A DNA stretch of 64,000 nt from Aliihoeflea sp. 40Bstr573 (GCF_024105655.1 NZ_JAAAMH010000014.1:1-64000); one strand, 5' to 3'. Shown: positions 33,870-43,545, counted from the first letter of the stretch. Notes: generated by a model from the letters alone, not told the origin. Program-made: numbers and translations.

Positions 33870-36140
33870 ATGCGATTCATTGTCTGCGCCTTCCTCGCCC
33901 TGTTCCTGTCCGTCGGGGGCGCCAGCGCCCAGCTGCTTGCGCAGGGCCAATCGGCCGCCAGCGAGGAGACGCCTGCGGCTAGCGTCGACGACCTCATTCG
34001 CCTGCTCGAAAACGACACGACGCGAAACGAGCTGATCGAACGACTGCGCGCGGCCGGCGGTACGGAAGGCGCGCCGGAAGCCGAGGCACAGGCCGCCGAG
34101 GGCACGGCTGACCCCACCATCGCGCGCCAGATCGCGGAATATACCCGTGACATCGCCGAAGGCGTATCGACGACGATCGGCGCGGTCGTCGAGCTCGGCT
34201 CGGATGTGGGGGCGATCTTTTCGTCGCCGACCCGCGACTTCGGAGCGATCACGCAGACTGCGACCAGTGTCGCCATCCTCGCCGTGGCGCTGTTTGCCAG
34301 CTACTTCTTCCTGCGCGCCTTGGCCACACAGGGCCAGAAATCCATCTCGAACCGAGTCGCCGGGCGCGGCTGGGTCCCCCGCATCATGGGCATCGTCGGC
34401 GCGGCCGTCATCGATGTGGTCGCAGTCGCCGCCGCCTGGGCGATCGGCTATGCAATCTCGCTCTATTTCTTCACGGGGCCGGGCCGCATGGGCATCAACC
34501 AGACGCTCCTGCTGAACGCCTTCCTCGCGGTCGAAATGACAAAGGTCGTCGCGCGCGCCATTTTCGAGCCGCACGGGCCCGCGCTTCGCCCCCTCCCCAT
34601 GAACGACACCACCGCAGCCTACTGGTATTTCTGGGCCGCGCGCATCATCGGCCTCCTCGGCTACTCGTTCATGTTCTTCGCGCCCATTCTCGCCGACATG
34701 GTCAGCCCCACGGCGGCACAGGCGCTGCGCGTCCTCGCCATGCTGACCGCTGTCGTCATCGGCATCTTGATCGTGCTCCAGAACAAGGCGGCCGTCCGCA
34801 ACGCCATGACGTGGCGGGCAAACAACGGCCGTCACGATGCCCTGTCGAAGTCGCTCGCCTTCCTGGGCGCGTACTGGCACATGATCGCGATCGCCTATCT
34901 CGTCGCGATCCTCGTCGTCTGGCTCGCCAATCCCGCCGAGGCATTGCCGTACATGCTGGGCGCGACGATCCAATCGATCGCCGCCGTCGTCGTCGGCGTC
35001 ATCGTCATCTCGTTCATCTCGCGCTTCATCCACGTCGGCGTGCGCCTGCCCGACGATCTCAAGCAGCGCCTGCCGCTGCTCGAAGCGCGGCTCCACGCCT
35101 TCGTGCCGCGCGTCATGGAGGTGGTGCGCACCGTCACGCTCATCGGAGTCGCGATCGCGATCGCCCAGGCTTGGGGCCTGATCGACTTCCTCGGCTGGGT
35201 CGCCTCGGAAGGCGGCCAGCGCGTTACCGGATCGGTCATCTCCGCGCTCATCATCCTGCTCGTCGGTTTCCTGATCTACCTGGCCATGTCGTCCTGGGTC
35301 GAATACCGCCTCAATCCCAACTTCGGCACCGTGCCGACCGCGCGCGAAAAGACGCTGCTCTCGCTCTTCCGTAACGCCTTCACGATCGCGCTCGCCGTCT
35401 TCATCGTCATGCTGGCATTGGCGCAGATCGGCATCAACATCGCCCCGCTCCTCGCCGGCGCCGGCGTACTCGGCCTTGCCATCGGCTTCGGCGCGCAGAA
35501 ATTCGTGCAGGACATCATCACCGGCATCTTCATCCAGCTCGAGAACATCATGAACGAGGGCGATGTCGTCAGCGTTGGCGCGACGTCCGGCGTTGTCGAA
35601 AGGTTGACGATCCGCTCCGTCTCGATCCGCTCGCTGGACGGGACGCTCCACCTCATCCCGTTCTCATCCGTTGACATGGTGTCGAACTCGATGAAGGGCT
35701 TCTCCTACCATGTCGCCGAGATCGGCGTCGCCTATGACAGCGATATCTCCGAGGTGAAGACCGCGATGCAGGAAGCCTTCGACAATCTGATGGAAACGGA
35801 TGCGAAGACCGCGATCCTGGAACCGCTTGAGATCCATGGCGTCACGCTCTTCGGCGACTCGGCCATCAATGTGCGCGCCCGGATCAAGACCCTGCCCGGC
35901 TCGCAATGGGGAATTGGCCGTCAGTTCAACGAATTCATAAAGGCCGCGTTTGAGCGTCGTGGCATCGAAATCCCGTTCCCGCAGGTCACCTACCATGTCG
36001 GCGTCGACGGGCAGGCCGATGCCCTTCTGACATCCAAGACGCGCAAGCGCCGCAAGAACAAGGCCGGCAAGATCATCGATCAGCCGAGCATCGAGAAGCC
36101 GGAAGAGGCCGACACGCCGGACGCAGCATCGCGGTCGTGA
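33870..36140 (+). CDS. Large MscS-family mechanosensitive channel
   Basis: A 756-residue inner-membrane protein. An N-terminal signal sequence (FIVCAFLALFLSVGGASA) and a periplasmic part rich in Ala, Glu and Thr precede about ten transmembrane helices. The MscS pore and beta domain begin near residue 515: APLLAGAGVLGLAIGFGAQKFVQDIITGIFIQLEN, then GDVVSVGATSGVVERLTIRSVSIRSLDGTLHLIPFS. A cytoplasmic domain and a basic tail (TRKRRKNKAG) follow. Such channels open under hypo-osmotic shock. The size and multi-helix layout match the large MscM/YbdG/YbiO-like group rather than small MscS. It is convergent with the hybrid kinase gene. Confidence 0.93.
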   Translation: MRFIVCAFLALFLSVGGASAQLLAQGQSAASEETPAASVDDLIRLLENDTTRNELIERLRAAGGTEGAPEAEAQAAEGTADPTIARQIAEYTRDIAEGVSTTIGAVVELGSDVGAIFSSPTRDFGAITQTATSVAILAVALFASYFFLRALATQGQKSISNRVAGRGWVPRIMGIVGAAVIDVVAVAAAWAIGYAISLYFFTGPGRMGINQTLLLNAFLAVEMTKVVARAIFEPHGPALRPLPMNDTTAAYWYFWAARIIGLLGYSFMFFAPILADMVSPTAAQALRVLAMLTAVVIGILIVLQNKAAVRNAMTWRANNGRHDALSKSLAFLGAYWHMIAIAYLVAILVVWLANPAEALPYMLGATIQSIAAVVVGVIVISFISRFIHVGVRLPDDLKQRLPLLEARLHAFVPRVMEVVRTVTLIGVAIAIAQAWGLIDFLGWVASEGGQRVTGSVISALIILLVGFLIYLAMSSWVEYRLNPNFGTVPTAREKTLLSLFRNAFTIALAVFIVMLALAQIGINIAPLLAGAGVLGLAIGFGAQKFVQDIITGIFIQLENIMNEGDVVSVGATSGVVERLTIRSVSIRSLDGTLHLIPFSSVDMVSNSMKGFSYHVAEIGVAYDSDISEVKTAMQEAFDNLMETDAKTAILEPLEIHGVTLFGDSAINVRARIKTLPGSQWGIGRQFNEFIKAAFERRGIEIPFPQVTYHVGVDGQADALLTSKTRKRRKNKAGKIIDQPSIEKPEEADTPDAASRS

Positions 36141-36150
36141 TGCCGGCCAA

Positions 36151-38157
36151 TCAGTCCCGGCCGATGATCGCCCGCACCTTGCGCTCGAACTCGGCCATGT
36201 CGAAGGGCTTGGAGATCAGGTCCATGCGCTCGCCGAGAAAGCCGGCGCGCGTGCGCGCACCTTCGGCATAGCCGGTCGCAAACAGGATCGGCAGCTCGGG
36301 CAGGTGCCTGCGCACATGGTCGGCGAGTTCACGCCCGTCCATGCCGGGCAGACCGACATCCGACACCATCAAATCGATCCTGCGCCCGCTTTCCACGATC
36401 TTCAGCGCGGATGGCGCGTCGTGGGCCTCGAGCGTCTCGAATCCCATCTCGTTCAGGGCATCGACGACGAGCATCTGGACGATCGCTTCGTCCTCGACGA
36501 CGAGAACCGTCTGCGTGACCTCATCCGGCGAGACTGCGCCATCGCGAGATGAATCCAGCGCGGCGAACTCGGCATCAGGATCGCAGGGCATGATGATCTC
36601 GATCGTCGTTCCCTTGCCCTCTTGCGAGAGGATCTGGGCAGCGCCGCCGAGCTGCTTGGCAAAGCCGAACACCATCGACAGCCCGAGTCCCGTCCCCTGC
36701 CCGATCGGCTTGGTGGTGAAAAAGGGGTCGAACGCTTTTTCCTGCACCTGTTTGGACATGCCGGTGCCAGTGTCGGTGACGGTCAACGCGACATAGTCGC
36801 CGGCCGCAAGTCCCTTGCGCTGCGCAAAGTCGCCATCGACATGGCGGTTGCGGGTCGAGATCGTCAGCACGCCGCCCTCGGGCATCGCATCGCGGGCGTT
36901 GATGGCCAGGTTGAGGATGGCGCTCTCGAGCTGGTTTGCGTCGGTCAATGCGGGGCACGTGTCGCGCGCGAGATCGAGATCGAGCTGGATGGACTCGTTC
37001 AATGTGCGCCGCAGCATGTCCTCCAGCGAGAGCACCAGTTCGTTGAGATTGGTCGCCTTGATATCGAGAGACTGCCGCCGTGAAAAGGCGAGCATGCGCT
37101 GCGTTAGGGAAGCGGCGCGTCCGGCGGAAGTGATGATGCCCTCGAGATACCGCTCGATCCCGTCTGATCGCCCCGCCGACAAGCGCCGTTGCAGCAATTC
37201 CGCGCTGCCCAGGATGCCAGCAAGCATATTATTGAAATCATGCGCGATTCCCCCAGTAAGCTGGCCGATCGCCTCCATCTTCTGCGACTGGCGCAGCGCC
37301 TCTTCGCTGTCCCGCAATTGGGCGGTGCGCTGGGCAACCTCTGCTTCCAGCATCTCGCGCGCAAGCTTGGAATCCGTCACGTCGACCGCGCAGCCGCTGA
37401 AACCCAAGAAGGCGCCAGAACCGTCGCGCCGCGGAATCGCTTCGCAGCGCAGCCAGCGCACCTCGCCATCCTTCAATGTCCGGATTTCGGCATTGAACGG
37501 CTGGCGATTGTCGAATGCGTCACGGAAGGCAGCTTCGAACCGGGCGACATCGTCCCCATGGACGATCGAGCGCCACCCCTCGCCGAGCATGTCGGCAGCA
37601 CCGCCATATTCGGCCTCGAACTTGCGGTTGGCGAAGGTCAATTTTCCGTTGGCGTCCGTCGACCAGATAAGCGCCGGTGCGCTGTCGGCAAGGTTGCGGA
37701 AGCGGTTCTCGCTTTCAGCCAGCGCGTTGACGGCGCGGGCGCGCTCGCGCTTTTCGCGCGCTTCGTCGAGCGCGCGCCGAACCACCATGGGAATCTTGTC
37801 GAGATCCTTCTTGGTGACGTAATCCGTCGCCCCCGCGCGCACGGCTTCCGTGGCGAAATGCTCGCCGGCCACGCCCGAAACGAAGATGAACGGCACGGTC
37901 GGAAAGTTTTTCTCCGCCATCTTGAGCGCAGCCATGCCGTCAAAGTCGGGCAGCGAATAGTCCGCGATGATGAGATCGAAGTCTCCGACCGCCAGAGCCG
38001 CCTCGAATTCGCGTTTGCGCGTCGCGCCGACGATATCCGCAGGCATGCCGATCTTGCCGAGCTGGTTCTGAATGAGCTCGGCATCGATATGACTGTCTTC
38101 CAAAAGAAGGATGCGGATCTGCGCGGCGCCGACCATGTTGGCTCGGAGTTGGTTCAA
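36151..38157 (-). CDS. Hybrid sensor histidine kinase (REC-PAS-HisKA-HATPase-REC)
   Basis: A 668-residue cytoplasmic protein. Residues 14-130 form a receiver (IRILLLEDSHIDAELI, LIIADYSLPDFDGMA, YVTKKDL). A PAS domain lies around 150-265 (LIWSTDANGKLTFANRKFEAEYGG). The dimerisation domain has the phospho-accepting His in GGIAHDFNNMLAGILG, the ATPase has NLAINARDAMPEGG, DTGTGMSK and GQGTGLGLS, and a second receiver ends the protein (VLVVEDEAIVQM, LMVSDVGLPGMDG). The TTG at 38157 is supported by GGAGG 8 bases upstream, inside the end of the preceding response-regulator gene. It is the last gene of the phytochrome operon. A phosphorelay from the phytochrome is likely but inferred. Confidence 0.92.
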   Translation of the reverse strand: MNQLRANMVGAAQIRILLLEDSHIDAELIQNQLGKIGMPADIVGATRKREFEAALAVGDFDLIIADYSLPDFDGMAALKMAEKNFPTVPFIFVSGVAGEHFATEAVRAGATDYVTKKDLDKIPMVVRRALDEAREKRERARAVNALAESENRFRNLADSAPALIWSTDANGKLTFANRKFEAEYGGAADMLGEGWRSIVHGDDVARFEAAFRDAFDNRQPFNAEIRTLKDGEVRWLRCEAIPRRDGSGAFLGFSGCAVDVTDSKLAREMLEAEVAQRTAQLRDSEEALRQSQKMEAIGQLTGGIAHDFNNMLAGILGSAELLQRRLSAGRSDGIERYLEGIITSAGRAASLTQRMLAFSRRQSLDIKATNLNELVLSLEDMLRRTLNESIQLDLDLARDTCPALTDANQLESAILNLAINARDAMPEGGVLTISTRNRHVDGDFAQRKGLAAGDYVALTVTDTGTGMSKQVQEKAFDPFFTTKPIGQGTGLGLSMVFGFAKQLGGAAQILSQEGKGTTIEIIMPCDPDAEFAALDSSRDGAVSPDEVTQTVLVVEDEAIVQMLVVDALNEMGFETLEAHDAPSALKIVESGRRIDLMVSDVGLPGMDGRELADHVRRHLPELPILFATGYAEGARTRAGFLGERMDLISKPFDMAEFERKVRAIIGRD

Positions 38158-38158
38158 T

Positions 38159-38602
38159 TCAAAGGCCTCCGGGATAGGGCTCGTTGAGAACGGCCCATAC
38201 GAGCCCCAGGTTCCGGATGGCTTCGAAGAATGCGTTGAAGTCGACCGGCTTGACCACGAAGGAGTTCACCCCTTGCTGGTAGGAGCGAACCACGTCCGAT
38301 TCCTCGCGCGACGAGGTCAGCATGACGATCGGGATGTTGCGGTGGTGCGGATGGTTCTTGACCTTCTCAAGCACCTCTATGCCATCGACCTTCGGTAGCT
38401 TGAGGTCGAGCAGGATGACCGCCGGATGCTCGCCGTCGCGACCTTCATGTACCCCTTCACAGAAAATGTAGTCGAGAGCCTCGACCCCATCGCGCGCGAT
38501 GACGATCTCGTTGGCTATGTTGGTCTTTCGCAGCGCTGCGATGGTCAGTTCGATGTCGGCCGGGTTGTCCTCAACCAGCAGGATCGGTCTCAAGCTTGCC
38601 AC
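38159..38602 (-). CDS. Single-domain response regulator (CheY/Rcp1-like)
   Basis: A 147-residue receiver-only protein: PILLVEDNPADIELTIAAL at the N-terminus, the phosphorylated Asp in VILLDLKLPKVDGIEVLEK, the conserved Thr/Ser in IVMLTSSREESD and Lys in FVVKPVDF. There is no output domain. Receivers of this kind (Rcp1 family) are classic partners of bacterial and cyanobacterial phytochromes. Its start lies 32 bases inside the bphP gene, so translation is coupled, and its stop is directly ahead of the hybrid kinase start. It probably carries phosphate from the phytochrome to the next relay protein. Confidence 0.93.
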   Translation of the reverse strand: MASLRPILLVEDNPADIELTIAALRKTNIANEIVIARDGVEALDYIFCEGVHEGRDGEHPAVILLDLKLPKVDGIEVLEKVKNHPHHRNIPIVMLTSSREESDVVRSYQQGVNSFVVKPVDFNAFFEAIRNLGLVWAVLNEPYPGGL

Positions 38603-40808
38603 GTTCGTTTTCGCCTTTTCGATCGGGCAGTTCGATTGTGAACATCGCCCCTTTGCCCAGCGTCCCTTCTGCGCTTATCGATCCTCCATGGCGGTCGATG
38701 ATGCGTTTCGTCAAGGCCAGTCCGATTCCCGTGCCGTCGAACTCGTCGGAATGGTGAAGCCGCTGGAAAACCTGGAACAGTTTTCCAACATAGCTCATGT
38801 CGAAGCCGACGCCATTGTCCGCGACACTGTACCGCGTCGACCCGTCGGCATCGCGACCGCCGGTAATGGTTATGACCGACGGGTCGCTGTCGCGCGAATA
38901 CTTCACTGCATTCTCGACCAGATTGAACATTGCCTGGCGCATCAGCGAGGGATCGCCCCAAGCGACGGGCAGGTCCTTGTCGACCTTCCACTCCACGCGG
39001 CGCCGTTCCGTCTCGTGCGATAGGCCGCGCTGGATTTCCTCCACCACCTTGTTCATGTCGACGCGCGACATCTTGAGGCCGGTGCGTCCAAGCTGCGAGA
39101 ACTGCAAAAGATCGTCGACGAGCTGGCCCGCCGTCACCGCGGCCTGAGAAATCCCCTCAATATAGTGCCGCGACAGCTCCTTCAGCTCCGGCTCCTCATC
39201 CTTCAGGAGCTGCGCATAGCCGGCGATGTGCCGGAACGGTGCCCGCAGATCATGGCTGATCGAGTACGAGAATGCCTCCAGTTCCTTGTTGGAACGCTGA
39301 AGCTCCTCGGTCAACTCGGCCCGTTCCTCGGCACGCTGAAGCACGAGATCGACCACTGACTGGCGGAAATCCTCCGCGCTGTGGAGTTCCGCACTCGACC
39401 AGGGCACGGAGCGGCCGCGCACGGTTTCCTTCCAAATCTCGAACGAGGTCCGCGGACTGATGCGCATCGTGCGCTCGTCGACGTTTTTCGCCGGCTCGCC
39501 GCCCCACTTGACCGTATGTTTCAGTTCCGGGCGGAACCAGATGATGAAGCTCGCATGGCGCTGCGAGATCGGCACGGCGAGGACCCCGCTCGCGACATCG
39601 GCAATGTCCCTGCCCGGCGTCCACTCCTGGCCCAGTTCACGCGTGACGAAGATGCGATCGACATTGCTCTGGTGCAGCCAGCGCGCCAGTTCCTTGATCC
39701 GCGCGGTCGAAGGCACCTGCCCTGCCGTCAGCAGCACGCCCTCGGTAACCACCGCCGCGCCCTCGGCATTGGTCAGTTTCAGCCATTGCTTGGAACGTGC
39801 GACGAGCCCTTCCTGAAAGACCGGCGTGCGGGCCAGGTGCGACACGAGTTCGGTCTCCACGCGCTTGAGCGCCAACCGATCGCTCGTCTCCGTGCGCCGC
39901 TCGTGAAACGCGATCTGGTGGCCGACGATACGGCCCAGAAACTCGCAGGCCGCACGAATGCGCGCGTCCACTTCCTTCGGGTCGCGATTATGGCACGAGA
40001 TCAGGCCCCACAAGGCTCCGTCGATGATGAGCGATATCGACATCGACGCACCGGTGCCCATGTTGCGCATGTATTCCAGGTGGATCGGCGAAACGCTCCG
40101 CAACGCCGCGTCGGAAAGATCCAGCGGCTCGCCATCCACGGGTGAGTTGACTGGCTCGATCGGCACGGGATCGTAGGACGAACTGGGGATCAGGCGCAGG
40201 CGGTTGAGCTTGTAGAGTTCGCGGGCCTGCGCAGGAATATCCGTCGCTGGAAAGCGCAGGTCGAGATAGGACGGCAGAACCCCGTCGCCGTCTTCGGCGA
40301 TCACCGTTCCGTTCCAGTCCGCGTCGAAGCGGTAGATCATCACCCTGTTGAAGCCGGTCAGGGCGCGGACTTCGCCGGCCGCCTCGGCCAGCACATTTGC
40401 AATATCCTTGCTGCTTTCGATCCGGTCGACAAAACGCTGCATTCGCGGATAGGGATTTGCGGACACGATTTCCGGATCGGTCTCCTCGAACTCCACGATC
40501 ACGCCCTGCGACGTGCCATGGGCTGAAACCAGCAGGCACTTTTCGCCGATTTCGATCGGCTTCAGGAAAGGGTCGCCCGGCGCGTTCTGCTTCAATGCGG
40601 CGAGCGCATCGGCGAGCGGCCCGGCGTCGATCCGCGCGCCGGCCTTGGCCTCAAAGCCCAGAAAGTCGGGCGCGTTCGCGCTGGCCTGAAGGATCGTGCC
40701 GAGGTCGGCGTCGAGAACGATGAGGGCGCCATGAGGCTGAATGCCGCCGGGAATGCGGATCGGCTCCTGCGCGCACAGATCGAGGTCGGTCGAAACTTTG
40801 ACGTTCAT
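38571..40808 (-). CDS. bphP: Bacteriophytochrome histidine kinase
   Basis: A 745-residue red/far-red photoreceptor. It has the biliverdin-attaching Cys at residue 12 (DLDLCAQEPIRIPGGIQPHG), a PAS domain, then a GAF domain with the phytochrome motif LRFPATDIPAQARELY and SPIHLEYMRNMGTGASM, and a PHY domain whose tongue carries the PRTSF motif (MRISPRTSFEIWKE). The output is a HisKA domain with YSISHDLRAPFRHIAGYAQLL and a HATPase with NLVENAVKYSRD and DGTGIGLALTKRI. I chose the ATG at 40808, after the heme oxygenase stop; an in-frame TTG at 40895 would overlap that gene. Heme oxygenase upstream supplies biliverdin and the receiver gene downstream is its likely target. Confidence 0.94.
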   Translation of the reverse strand: MNVKVSTDLDLCAQEPIRIPGGIQPHGALIVLDADLGTILQASANAPDFLGFEAKAGARIDAGPLADALAALKQNAPGDPFLKPIEIGEKCLLVSAHGTSQGVIVEFEETDPEIVSANPYPRMQRFVDRIESSKDIANVLAEAAGEVRALTGFNRVMIYRFDADWNGTVIAEDGDGVLPSYLDLRFPATDIPAQARELYKLNRLRLIPSSSYDPVPIEPVNSPVDGEPLDLSDAALRSVSPIHLEYMRNMGTGASMSISLIIDGALWGLISCHNRDPKEVDARIRAACEFLGRIVGHQIAFHERRTETSDRLALKRVETELVSHLARTPVFQEGLVARSKQWLKLTNAEGAAVVTEGVLLTAGQVPSTARIKELARWLHQSNVDRIFVTRELGQEWTPGRDIADVASGVLAVPISQRHASFIIWFRPELKHTVKWGGEPAKNVDERTMRISPRTSFEIWKETVRGRSVPWSSAELHSAEDFRQSVVDLVLQRAEERAELTEELQRSNKELEAFSYSISHDLRAPFRHIAGYAQLLKDEEPELKELSRHYIEGISQAAVTAGQLVDDLLQFSQLGRTGLKMSRVDMNKVVEEIQRGLSHETERRRVEWKVDKDLPVAWGDPSLMRQAMFNLVENAVKYSRDSDPSVITITGGRDADGSTRYSVADNGVGFDMSYVGKLFQVFQRLHHSDEFDGTGIGLALTKRIIDRHGGSISAEGTLGKGAMFTIELPDRKGENERGKLETDPAG

Positions 40809-40845
40809 GCGCGGGGCCTGCTTCAGGATTTGCGCCGATCCCGTT

Positions 40846-41454
40846 TCACGAACGGTTCGCGGCGACAATGCGGTTTGCGTTTTCAACTGGACCAACGGGC
40901 TCGATGCCGCCCCGTTGCATCATGGCAAGGATTTCGGCAGTCGCCGTCATATACTGTTCGAACGCCATGCTCGCGCCATTCGCCAGGCTGCGGCGCATCG
41001 CGAGATCGTCGGGCAGGCTTTCGAGATGGCGCAGGAAGTCCTGCCAAAGGGGCTGTCCCGCCCCATGCGTGAGAAACGCGTTGCGCGCGCCCTGAACCCT
41101 GGCCCTGCGTTCCAGAAGCCTGCCTCCCAGACGCGAGCCCTCCAGGACATAGAGAACCCCCATCTGTTGACCGGTGCCGCAGATTGCGGGCAGCGCCGCG
41201 CCGGTCCCCTCCTCGATATCGCATGCGCGAAGGTCGGCGATCAGCGCGTGGCTGCGGCGATGGCGCGGCCACGTCGGAAAGCTGCCTTCGATGCCACTCG
41301 CCTCCAGCGCAGCTTCGAGGGGCAGTAGCGCGGCGGCATGGATGCGCAGGAACGCCGCGTAGTCACCGGCATCGGCGAGATCGAGACGCGAGATAAGCGC
41401 GTCGAGGTCGTGGTGAAGGTCGCGTGTCGTCTCACGCAGGAAAAACCGATGCAA
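40846..41454 (-). CDS. bphO: Biliverdin-producing heme oxygenase
   Basis: A 202-residue all-helical heme-oxygenase-family protein. The proximal histidine region lies in LRETTRDLHHDLDALI near residue 14, and the distal helix contains QMGVLYVLEGSRLGGRLL, the usual glycine-rich segment over the heme. It would open heme to biliverdin, the chromophore for the phytochrome encoded 37 bases downstream. The start is a TTG at 41454, as no ATG is in frame nearby, so the exact N-terminus is uncertain. The bphO-bphP pairing is a standard arrangement. Confidence 0.9.
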   Translation of the reverse strand: MHRFFLRETTRDLHHDLDALISRLDLADAGDYAAFLRIHAAALLPLEAALEASGIEGSFPTWPRHRRSHALIADLRACDIEEGTGAALPAICGTGQQMGVLYVLEGSRLGGRLLERRARVQGARNAFLTHGAGQPLWQDFLRHLESLPDDLAMRRSLANGASMAFEQYMTATAEILAMMQRGGIEPVGPVENANRIVAANRS

Positions 41455-41643
41455 TTCGTTCCATCCGCAGTTCGTTGTCTGGAAGACCCTATTCGCACTC
41501 GGGCCGGAAGCGAAACACCTCCAGCTTGATTAGCAGGAACCAAAATGCGTGCCAGCACATTATTGCAGCGCGATAAGGGATGTCGCATTCACCGGCAATG
41601 CTGATCCGCAGGTGGATTGCCCAGAATTTGAGAGGAAACAAGA

Positions 41644-41877
41644 ATGTCTGATCGTGGACCGACGATTGTCAATACGGGTCGCGGCGGTGGCGGTGGTGGC
41701 GGCTGGGCTGTTGCGCTCGTGCTCGCCATCGTGGTCATCATCGGCGGAGTCTGGCTGCTCGGTGGATTCGGCGGCGGCGGCGGTGCCGACGACGTCAACG
41801 TGACCATCGACACGCCGGACGTCGATGTACCTGATGTCGACGTGCCCGATGTCGATGTGACGACCGACGGCGACTGA
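41644..41877 (+). CDS. Small Gly-rich single-span membrane protein with Asp-Val-Pro repeats
   Basis: A 77-residue protein I do not recognise. It starts MSDRGPTIVNTGRGGGGGGG, then has a single hydrophobic span (WAVALVLAIVVIIGGVWLL), a second glycine run (GGFGGGGG), and an acidic tail built on repeated PDVDV units that ends TTDGD. GAGGAAACAAG lies just before its ATG and a clean terminator follows, so it is a real monocistronic gene. The layout suggests an inner-membrane anchor with a Gly-rich N-terminal tail and an acidic, probably periplasmic and extended, C-terminal tail that could bind divalent cations. Function is unknown. Confidence 0.75.
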   Translation: MSDRGPTIVNTGRGGGGGGGWAVALVLAIVVIIGGVWLLGGFGGGGGADDVNVTIDTPDVDVPDVDVPDVDVTTDGD

Positions 41878-41895
41878 TCGGCGGCAGCACTCACT

Positions 41896-41921
41896 ATCAA
41901 ATGATTAAATCAAATGATTGA
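41896..41921. repeat. Tandem 13-bp direct repeat
   Basis: ATCAAATGATTAA (41896-41908) is followed directly by ATCAAATGATTGA (41909-41921), 12 of 13 bases identical. Each unit contains the near-palindrome ATCAAATGAT. It lies between the small Gly-rich protein gene and its terminator and is AT-rich against a GC-rich background. It could be a protein-binding site or a slippage product. Confidence 0.6.
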
Positions 41922-41927
41922 ACGAGA

Positions 41928-41957
41928 CGTCCGCCGGTGCAGCCGGCGGGCGTTTTT
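41928..41957 (+). terminator. Rho-independent terminator
   Basis: A 10-bp stem (41928-41937 with 41943-41952, one G-T pair) around the loop TGCAG is followed by TTTTT at 41953-41957. It ends the transcript of the small Gly-rich membrane protein. Confidence 0.9.
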
Positions 41958-42053
41958 CGCGGCTGAACGCCGTCATATTAAAAATCTAGTGGCATTTCGC
42001 GGGTCGATGGGCCATTGCTCGAAGCGGGGACGGACTTTGGGCTGAACGATCGA

Positions 42054-43544
42054 ATGCCGACTGCTAATAAAAATTTCATCAGGACCACCGGGATCCTGCT
42101 GCTCATCGGCATGCTCGCGCTCGTGGCCATTGTCGGTACGTCGGCGTGGCTCGTCGAGCAGACTCAGAACCATTTCGAAGAGGTTATCGAGGCCCGCCAG
42201 GCGCGCTCCGCGACGGTCGACCTGCGCAGCGCGTTGCAGGATATCGAGACCAGCCAGCGCGGCTTCATCCTGACGCAGGAAGAACGGTATCTCGAACCTT
42301 ACGAGGCCGCGCGCGGCACCGTGATGGAGCGCTACGAGCGGCTTCGTACGATCCTTCTGCCCTATCCGCAGGCGACGGAGCCCATGGCGCGCCTGCTCGA
42401 AGGCATCAATCTCAAGATCGACGAGATCGACGAGACGATCGAACTCGTCCGCCAGGGCGATGTCGCAGCCGCCGTCGCGATCGTCCGGACGGATCGCGGC
42501 AAGGAGATAATGGACGAGGCGCGCGAACTCTTCACCGCCATCATCCGCGCCGCCGACGAGCGGCTGGACACGGGCGCAGACCGCCAGCGGGACAGCGCGA
42601 ACTGGCTGCGCCTGACAACCTTTCTCGGGGCGCTCGTCATTCTCGCGGTCGTCGGTGCGGCCGTCTGGATGGCGCTGCGGTATACGCGCGAACTTCTGAA
42701 TGCGCGCGAGGAGGTCAAGGAACTGAATGCCGGCCTTGAACAGCGCATCGCCGAGCGCACCGAAGACCTCGTGCGCGCCAATGAGGAAGTGCAGCGTTTC
42801 GCCTATATCGTGACACACGATCTGCGCGCGCCGCTGGTCAACATCATGGGCTTCACCAGCGAACTCGACTCGACCATGAAGACGATCCAGACCTACGTCC
42901 TGGCCGACGGCGAGCCACTTTCCGAGCAGGAGATCCAGGACGCGCGCCTTGCCGCTTCGGAAGATCTTCCCGAGGCGATCGGCTTCATCCGCTCATCCAC
43001 GCGCAAGATGGACGCGCTGATCAACGCGATCCTCAAGATTTCGCGCGATGGTCGCCGTCCGCTCAAGCCGGAGCGCATCGACTTGAAGGAACTGATCGAG
43101 GCCAACGCCAACACGATGCAGCACCAAGTCGCCGACAGCGAGGGCCGCATCGATGTCGATGTCGCGGTACCACCGATCCTGTCCGACCGCCTGTCGCTGG
43201 AGCAGATCATCGGCAATCTGCTCGACAATGCGGTGAAGTATCGCGCGCCCGACCGTCCGATCGAAATCGGCGTCTCCGCCCGCAAGATGAACGGTCGCCA
43301 GATCGTCATCGACGTCAAGGACAATGGCCGCGGCATCGCTCAGCAGGATCACCAGCGTGTCTTCGATCTTTTCCGCCGTTCCGGCACGCAGGACAAGCCC
43401 GGCGAAGGCATCGGCCTCGCCCATGTCCGCACGCTGGTTCGCAACCTCGGCGGCGATATCACCCTTCAGTCCGAGTTCGGGCGTGGAACCACGTTCCGGG
43501 TGACCTTGCCGGAAAAACTTCCCACGGTTCAAAGGAGTGCATGA
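42054..43544 (+). CDS. CHASE3-domain sensor histidine kinase
   Basis: A 496-residue membrane kinase. A first helix (TTGILLLIGMLALVAIVGTSAWLV) and a second (TFLGALVILAVVGAAVWMAL) bracket a periplasmic CHASE3 domain that includes the typical DIETSQRGFILTQEERYLEPYE. A coiled linker leads to HisKA, with the phospho-His in FAYIVTHDLRAPLVNIMG, and a HATPase with LLDNAVKYRAPDR, DVKDNGRGIA and KPGEGIGLAHVR. I chose the ATG at 42054; an in-frame TTG at 42015 would add a short tail. The gene is followed at once by a receiver-only gene and a receiver-kinase gene, so a local phosphorelay is likely. The signal is unknown. Confidence 0.92.
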   Translation: MPTANKNFIRTTGILLLIGMLALVAIVGTSAWLVEQTQNHFEEVIEARQARSATVDLRSALQDIETSQRGFILTQEERYLEPYEAARGTVMERYERLRTILLPYPQATEPMARLLEGINLKIDEIDETIELVRQGDVAAAVAIVRTDRGKEIMDEARELFTAIIRAADERLDTGADRQRDSANWLRLTTFLGALVILAVVGAAVWMALRYTRELLNAREEVKELNAGLEQRIAERTEDLVRANEEVQRFAYIVTHDLRAPLVNIMGFTSELDSTMKTIQTYVLADGEPLSEQEIQDARLAASEDLPEAIGFIRSSTRKMDALINAILKISRDGRRPLKPERIDLKELIEANANTMQHQVADSEGRIDVDVAVPPILSDRLSLEQIIGNLLDNAVKYRAPDRPIEIGVSARKMNGRQIVIDVKDNGRGIAQQDHQRVFDLFRRSGTQDKPGEGIGLAHVRTLVRNLGGDITLQSEFGRGTTFRVTLPEKLPTVQRSA

Positions 43545-43545
43545 G

